The position numbers and the translations under genes were made by a program. A DNA stretch of 64,000 nt from JAJFUG01 sp964473155 (GTDB lineage Bacteria > Gemmatimonadota > Glassbacteria > GWA2-58-10). Positions 58,942 through 64,000 of the stretch are shown one piece after another. The stretch lies in the NCBI GenBank assembly GCA_964473155.1, contig CAYYNT010000005.1:49051-113050 (forward strand), read 5' to 3'. The notes under the pieces were generated by a model. That model ran no database searches and had not been told where the DNA came from. It saw nothing but the letters and a program-made list of their open reading frames with translations. Numbering within the stretch: position 1 is the stretch's first letter; each line of letters begins with the position of its first letter.

Positions 58942-61900
58942 ATGCAACACAAATTCTCACTCGTACACGTGTCGCGGATGCTGGCGCTGGCGGCGACGCT
59001 GGTGCTGGTGAATGCGGCGCTGATCCTGGCCCAGCTCAGCACGGCAAAGGTCGAGGGAATAGTCCGTGACAAAGATACGGGCAAGCCTTTGCAGGGTGCT
59101 CAGGTGACTGTCGAGGGCACGCGTCTGGGCAATGTCACCAATGCTGACGGTTATTACTTTATTCTCAACGTACCGCCAGGACGGCATTCGATCACATTCA
59201 CTTTTACAGGTTATCAGAAAACCACGATTGCTGATCAGCTCCTGCTGGCCGGCCAGACCGCTACGGTCAATGGCAACCTCAGCGGCACAGTCGTGGAATT
59301 GCAGGGCATCACGGTCGAGGGCGAATCGGAAGTGCTGGTTCCCCGAGACAACACGGTCACCAAGCAGCGCATGACTGCCTCGGAAATCACCGAAACCCCG
59401 GTCACCAAGCTCGAAGATCTGATGGTTCTTCAGGCCGGTGTGCAGACCGGTGGACGTGACGCCGAGTCTCGCGGTCTGCGTATCCGCGGCGGCCGCCTGG
59501 GTGAGGAAGGCATGGTGGTGGACGGCATGATGGTCCGTAACTACACAGCCAACCCGTTCACCAGCGGACAGGGCTGGATTTTCGAAACGGAAATCGGCTC
59601 CCAGGGCGAGGACACCACGCCTCTGGAATTCTCGGCAGACGCCGTGGAGCAGGTGGACATCATCACCGGCGGATTCCAGGCCGAGTACGGCAACGCGCAG
59701 TCCGGTATCATCAACATCGTCACCAAGGAAGGCGGACCGGACTATCGCGGAAGCCTGCGTTATACCACCGACCAGCAGAACCCCCGCACCTCGGACTGGG
59801 GATACAACCAGATCCAGGCCAGTATCGGCGGCCCGGTTCCGCTGATCAAGAACATGTATTTCCACGGCTCCAGTGAAATCCAGGGCTTTGCCGACCGCAC
59901 CGCGACCCACGCGGACGAGGGTTTCCGCGGTGTCAACCAGGAATTTGTCGACCGCCTGAACGACGCGGTCCGCAATGACCCGGTCCTGGGCGAGCGTGTC
60001 AGTCCCTATACCCTGGAGATGCTGCAGACCGGACGTAATTTCTATGCTTCCAAGACCGGGGCGAGCGCCTCGCTGTTCTCGCCGAAGAACCCGGTGCGCC
60101 TGCCCGGCAACTGGCAGGACCGCACCCTGGCCTCCGGCAAGCTGACCTATTCGCCGATCAGCGGCCTGAAGTTTATCGCCACCAACAGCTGGTCGCGTGT
60201 CCAGCAGTCCTATCCCAACGGCTACGAGGCCGAGGGCGATTACTTCCAGACCGGTATTGTAGACACAGAGACCGATTTTTACAAGAACTACACGGAAGTG
60301 TACTGGAGCCTCAGCCCGTATTGGAACAAGGGCTTCACCAGCATATATGTTCCGCAGTCCTACGGGCGCCGCGACCGGACCAACAACCTGCTGCTCGGCG
60401 GCGACTGGGATTTCTGGCGGAGCGCGGAGCGCAGCGCCACCCTGCAGTTGCGTTTCAGCAAGATGGACGCTCAGGATATCAACACCTCGAGTCTCAAGAC
60501 CAACTGGGAGCGCGACACGTTCATGAGCTGGTCGCTGCACGATGTCCAGTTCGAGGTGGAGACCTGGCCGAACAAGGAAGGCCTGTACACTGACGAGCTG
60601 AAGCGGGCATACCTGCCGGACGGCAACACCGGCTGGAAGCAGTATGTGCCGTATGAAGGCCCCTTCGCCATCGAGTCGGGCACTTTCTACTACATGAACT
60701 ACGGCCACCTGTCCGAACATCAGAACAACTACAAGGCTGACCTGGACCTCCAGATCAACCGCCGCAACCGCGGCAAGATCGGTTTCCAGTTCACCAGCAT
60801 CGACAACAACTCTTTCCGCACCAACTACACCACCGAGAAGCGCGACCCGCGCAACGAGTTCAACTACAAGCCGGAGATATATGCGGTTTACGCTCAGAAC
60901 CGCACCGACCTGGGTGATTTCGTTTTTGACTACGGCCTGCGCTACGATGGGTTCCAGCACAACACCAACTGGGGCATCACCTCGCTCGATCCGTGGGGCG
61001 AGCATGTCGATCCGCGGACGCTTTACGAGTGGTCACCCCGTTTTGACGTGGCCTTCCCGGTGACCGACAAGTCGCAGTTGCGTTTCAGCTACGGCGCGTT
61101 CACCCAGTTGCCCAGCCTGGACATGATGTACGCCGGCTCCAGCGGCGGTTCGCCTTTCATGAACCCCGGCGGCCTGGAATTCAGCCGTACTGACGCTTTC
61201 GAGGCCGGCCTGAGCTACCTGGTCACCAATGACATGGCGCTCGACCTCGTGGCCTTCTACCGCGACGTTGACGGAAACGTGGCCACAAAGGCCTATTTCC
61301 GCGACTATTACGCCTGGCATCGCGGTGAGCGCATCCGCTCCTGGGAACAGGGCTATGTCAACCGCGACAACGGCAATATCAAGGGTATAGATTTGACCCT
61401 GCGGCGCCGTTTCGCCAACAATTTTTCCTATACCCTGATGTACACGCTGCAGTTCAGCCGCACGACCGGCAGCTCCTACAACAGCAGCCAGGGCGTGGGA
61501 GACTTCGACGCCACCTCTAACGAGCTGTTCGTCCCGCCGGATGAGCTGCGCCCGATCGACGGCGACCGCTCGCACAAGATGAGCGCCCAGTTCAACTACA
61601 TGGTGCCCGAGGATTTCAAGGCTGGCACGATCTACAACAAGATCCTGGGCAATGTCAAAGCCTATGCGGCGTTCCAGCTTTTGAGCGGCGAGCCTCTGCT
61701 CAACCGCGGCGGCACGGCTTACACCGGCAGCGAGGACCCGACCCTGACCGGACGGTGGGGCGGCTATAACTTCTTCCGCGGCCGCTGGTACACGAATCTG
61801 GACACCCGGTTCTCCAAGGAGTTCAAGCTGGGTGGAGCGCGCAGGGTGTCGGTGTTCGGCGAAGTATACAACGTGTTGAACCGCAGGAACAATCGCGCTT

Positions 61901-62148
61901 ATCCCTCTGGCTACTCGTACGAGGGCAATTCGCACGTCACCGGCGGCGTGGACCTGAAGTGGGATCAGATGACGGATTCCGACCAGGCCCGTATCCGGTT
62001 CAACGCGGATTTCAACGGAGACGGCATCCTGACCGTGGAAGAGGCGGCCCTGGGCAATATCGCCGAGAGCTTCGTTTTCTCCACCATGGACAAGCGCCTG
62101 TGGGGCACCGCGCGACAGATTCGCATGGGGATCGATTTCTCCTTCTGA
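58942..62148 (+). CDS. TonB-dependent outer-membrane receptor with carboxypeptidase-regulatory-like domain
   Basis: ATG 58942 with GGGGGA 6 bases upstream gives 1068 residues. A signal (ALAATLVLVNAALILAQ) precedes a carboxypeptidase-regulatory-like domain (about 35-110, VEGIVRDKDTGKPLQGAQV). A plug (LRIRGGRLGEEGMVVDG, then GGFQAEYGNAQSGIINIVTK) and a large barrel follow, ending RQIRMGIDFSF. Near the C-terminus is a full EF-hand-like loop DFNGDGILTVEE. SusC-like receptors import oligosaccharides. No SusD lipoprotein is seen; the next gene may be the partner. Confidence 0.9.
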   Translation: MQHKFSLVHVSRMLALAATLVLVNAALILAQLSTAKVEGIVRDKDTGKPLQGAQVTVEGTRLGNVTNADGYYFILNVPPGRHSITFTFTGYQKTTIADQLLLAGQTATVNGNLSGTVVELQGITVEGESEVLVPRDNTVTKQRMTASEITETPVTKLEDLMVLQAGVQTGGRDAESRGLRIRGGRLGEEGMVVDGMMVRNYTANPFTSGQGWIFETEIGSQGEDTTPLEFSADAVEQVDIITGGFQAEYGNAQSGIINIVTKEGGPDYRGSLRYTTDQQNPRTSDWGYNQIQASIGGPVPLIKNMYFHGSSEIQGFADRTATHADEGFRGVNQEFVDRLNDAVRNDPVLGERVSPYTLEMLQTGRNFYASKTGASASLFSPKNPVRLPGNWQDRTLASGKLTYSPISGLKFIATNSWSRVQQSYPNGYEAEGDYFQTGIVDTETDFYKNYTEVYWSLSPYWNKGFTSIYVPQSYGRRDRTNNLLLGGDWDFWRSAERSATLQLRFSKMDAQDINTSSLKTNWERDTFMSWSLHDVQFEVETWPNKEGLYTDELKRAYLPDGNTGWKQYVPYEGPFAIESGTFYYMNYGHLSEHQNNYKADLDLQINRRNRGKIGFQFTSIDNNSFRTNYTTEKRDPRNEFNYKPEIYAVYAQNRTDLGDFVFDYGLRYDGFQHNTNWGITSLDPWGEHVDPRTLYEWSPRFDVAFPVTDKSQLRFSYGAFTQLPSLDMMYAGSSGGSPFMNPGGLEFSRTDAFEAGLSYLVTNDMALDLVAFYRDVDGNVATKAYFRDYYAWHRGERIRSWEQGYVNRDNGNIKGIDLTLRRRFANNFSYTLMYTLQFSRTTGSSYNSSQGVGDFDATSNELFVPPDELRPIDGDRSHKMSAQFNYMVPEDFKAGTIYNKILGNVKAYAAFQLLSGEPLLNRGGTAYTGSEDPTLTGRWGGYNFFRGRWYTNLDTRFSKEFKLGGARRVSVFGEVYNVLNRRNNRAYPSGYSYEGNSHVTGGVDLKWDQMTDSDQARIRFNADFNGDGILTVEEAALGNIAESFVFSTMDKRLWGTARQIRMGIDFSF

Positions 62149-62216
62149 TCCGGGCTGCTTGGACGGACAGAAAACAGTGCTCTGCTTAATTTATATGAAA
62201 TAAGCAGGAGATAACT

Positions 62217-64000
62217 ATGATACGAAAAGGCATTCTGCTGGTAACCCTTGCGGCGCTTATCGGCCTGCTGGCGTCCCCGGCCTCGGCCGAGCGGCTAACG
62301 CAGCGGATATCCCGCGGAAACAATGTGGGGATGGGTTTCATGACCGGCTGGGCCATGCCGTGGATCACGGCCACCTGGTCCGGCAACACCATCCAGTTCC
62401 CCAAAGGTTCTGGTAACTTGATTGGCAACGACTGCTGGACGTTTGGCATGATGTCGGTCCGTGATTTCAACGGCGACGGCACGGCCGAGGACACTATCAT
62501 CCTGGGTTCCGGCGGCCGCGACAACATGAACGGCTACTGCTCGCCCTTCCCCTGGGCCGAGGCGCTGATCAACGAGCGCGCGGCGGTGGAGCCGAACATG
62601 GAAGGCCACATGGGCGAGATACAGTACAACCGTATCTGGACCAGCCTGGACGCAGCCGAACTGGCCGAATGGCCGCGCGAGGCCCGCGAGGGCTTCGCGG
62701 CTGACGGCGCTCCGATCCTGCACGGCGCCGAGACCATATTCACCCATTCCGGCGATGCATTCAACTCCTGGTCCGGCCCGACCAACGGCTTCTACATGGC
62801 CTGGAGCTGCTACTTCCTGGATTTCGCCGAAAGCAACAACATCGTATACACGCACGTTCTGATGGGGAACGTGACGATGTACGAGAAGTACAACCCGGCC
62901 TACGGCTATGGCGAACATGCCGGCGTTGCGGCCAACCCGGACGGCTGGGACTGGAAGGGCATGATCCTGTTCGAGAACCGCCGCGCCTGGGATTATGGCT
63001 GGACCGGCGCTGGCGCGGCCTGGGCTTACCACCCGGCGCAGGAGAACGTGGTGTTCTGGAGCCGCACGCCCACAATCTCCAACTTCTCGCCCAACGTCCC
63101 GCCGCTCATGGGCGGCAAGATGCTGAAAAAGCCCATGCTGCGCGGCGAGGTGGCCAACATGACCAACCTCTGGAACGTTTCCGGCACCGAGTTCGGGTTC
63201 TCCGGAGCTGGCAACCTGCTGGCCTCGGGCCTGCCCCGCGGAGTGGCCTACCGTTGCGGCAAGGGCGTCTATCCGTTCTTCAGCGGGAAGATCAATCCCT
63301 TCACCGGCCGCGAGGCTTTCGGCTGGCCGGGAGTCCTGACCCCCGCAGACGCCCGCTACAACCAGTGGGTCTGGGGCGGCAGCGGCAACTGGCAGACCTA
63401 CACGTTCTGGGGCGAACTGCACGATGTGGCCCCGCGCGACACGTTCACCTTCGACTACGCGATCATGTTCTGCCAGCCGGGTGTTTCGCCCCTGGTGGCC
63501 CCGACATATGACATCGCGAACATCGACGACCCCGGAATGCAGGCCGGTTTCGCCCCGCAGGAGCAGTATGCCTCGGTGGCCCAGACCGTGTTCGATGGCG
63601 GCTACATAGTTCCGGCCACGCCGGCGGCGCCCCCGATGACCATCATCCCCGGCGACCGTCAGGTGACAATCACCTGGAGCGATGTCAACCTGCAGACCCC
63701 CGACCCGTACGCCGCGTTCCTGGAAGCCAATCCGGAACTCGACCCGAACGGGGTGTACCGCAAGTACGATTTCGAGGGTTACCGCCTGTACCGCAGCTAT
63801 GTGGGTCCGAACGACTCGCACAGCGAGATGATCTACAACTGCAGCCTGTCGGATGCCAACCTGACGTTCTTCTTTGTCGACAAGCTCGAGGACGACCAGC
63901 CGTATTTCCGCATGCGCAACGGGATGAAGGTCTGGTACGCCCTGGTCCCGTACGACATGAACTACGACCCGGCCACCGGGGAGGCTTTCAGCCTGCCGGA
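62217..64000 (+). CDS. Secreted protein downstream of the receptor, 3' truncated by window
   Basis: ATG 62217, with AGGAG 6 or 7 bases upstream, opens a frame that stays open to the window end (594 codons visible). A signal (ILLVTLAALIGLLASPASA) is followed by a GC-rich, aromatic-rich mature part. It contains RDFNGDGTAEDT, an FG-GAP or EF-hand-like calcium loop, and a fibronectin-III-like start PPMTIIPGDRQVTITWSDV near the end. It is not a classical SusD. Position directly after the receptor suggests a surface or periplasmic partner, perhaps with a C-terminal sorting domain beyond the window. Confidence 0.75.
   Translation, partial: MIRKGILLVTLAALIGLLASPASAERLTQRISRGNNVGMGFMTGWAMPWITATWSGNTIQFPKGSGNLIGNDCWTFGMMSVRDFNGDGTAEDTIILGSGGRDNMNGYCSPFPWAEALINERAAVEPNMEGHMGEIQYNRIWTSLDAAELAEWPREAREGFAADGAPILHGAETIFTHSGDAFNSWSGPTNGFYMAWSCYFLDFAESNNIVYTHVLMGNVTMYEKYNPAYGYGEHAGVAANPDGWDWKGMILFENRRAWDYGWTGAGAAWAYHPAQENVVFWSRTPTISNFSPNVPPLMGGKMLKKPMLRGEVANMTNLWNVSGTEFGFSGAGNLLASGLPRGVAYRCGKGVYPFFSGKINPFTGREAFGWPGVLTPADARYNQWVWGGSGNWQTYTFWGELHDVAPRDTFTFDYAIMFCQPGVSPLVAPTYDIANIDDPGMQAGFAPQEQYASVAQTVFDGGYIVPATPAAPPMTIIPGDRQVTITWSDVNLQTPDPYAAFLEANPELDPNGVYRKYDFEGYRLYRSYVGPNDSHSEMIYNCSLSDANLTFFFVDKLEDDQPYFRMRNGMKVWYALVPYDMNYDPATGEAFSLP

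Noticed and set aside
58957..61005. A 682-codon minus-strand frame
   Set aside because: It lies wholly antisense to the TonB-dependent receptor, and the same GC-rich shadow effect explains it.
62295..63821. A 508-codon minus-strand frame
   Set aside because: The plus strand carries a continuous frame with signal peptide and ribosome-binding site from 62217 to the window end, so the minus frame is a shadow.
1..64000. CRISPR array, rRNA or tRNA genes
   Set aside because: I saw no regularly spaced repeats and no recognisable tRNA or rRNA segments on either strand by eye. A tRNA scan would be needed to exclude a single tRNA.

Overview
The window looks like chromosome from a GC-rich, diderm, environmental bacterium. 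Diderm features are lipobox lipoproteins, a TonB-dependent receptor whose barrel ends in phenylalanine, and periplasmic multiheme cytochromes. One secreted protein ends in a YPNPFNP-type FlgD-like/type IX sorting domain, as is common in the Fibrobacteres-Chlorobi-Bacteroidetes superphylum and allied candidate phyla. The placement is inference; no rRNA or tRNA gene was recognised.

Layout. (1) 1-3967, plus strand: housekeeping genes tig (3' end), clpP, clpX, a PqiC-like lipoprotein and murI. (2) About 3890-7015: an AT-rich accessory island of small genes with a HigB/HigA module, a RelB/RelE-like module, a truncated IS1595-family transposase, a possible GIY-YIG fragment, a 37-residue microprotein and a HEPN-like remnant. 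(3) 7024-10021, minus strand: orphan HicB, radC, a MshEN-like protein, a small exported protein and a radical SAM protein. (4) 10123-18567, minus strand: a compact seven-gene operon joining an isoprenyl diphosphate synthase, a UbiA prenyltransferase, two VTE5/VTE6-like prenol/prenyl-phosphate kinase homologues, an extended SDR and two alkaline-phosphatase-superfamily proteins; apbE follows. (5) 19833-26470, plus strand: a Gfo/Idh/MocA oxidoreductase, a two-gene respiratory module (bd-like membrane protein plus a bd-like/octaheme fusion), then a BON-domain protein behind a sigma-54-type promoter and two tiny ORFs.

(6) 26634-54189: a large carbohydrate-utilisation region. A GH36 alpha-galactosidase and a sodium:solute symporter lie on the minus strand. 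A long plus-strand run carries two divergent GH36-like proteins, a secreted LamG/dockerin-like protein, several surface or periplasmic enzymes and lipoproteins (GH-like, amidohydrolase pair, BNR propeller, HEAT, transglutaminase/CARDB), a UroD-family protein, a 42-residue membrane peptide with a second symporter, and a Gfo/Idh/MocA oxidoreductase. (7) 54561-58741: a sensor kinase with a lectin-like domain apparently inserted in a PAS domain, an NtrC-type sigma-54 activator and a stand-alone receiver. (8) 58942-64000: a TonB-dependent receptor and a secreted partner that runs off the window.

Working model (inference): the kinase/activator pair senses a saccharide or glycoconjugate and controls sigma-54 promoters. 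An identical 15-mer resembling a -24/-12 element lies upstream of both the 31133 GH36-like lipoprotein gene and the 58325 receiver gene. The receptor, secreted proteins, glycosidases, oxidoreductases and sodium symporters then capture, process and import the sugar. The most novel-looking parts are the PAS-lectin kinase, the prenyl-lipid operon, the bd-like/octaheme fusion and the sigma-54 leader upstream of the BON protein.
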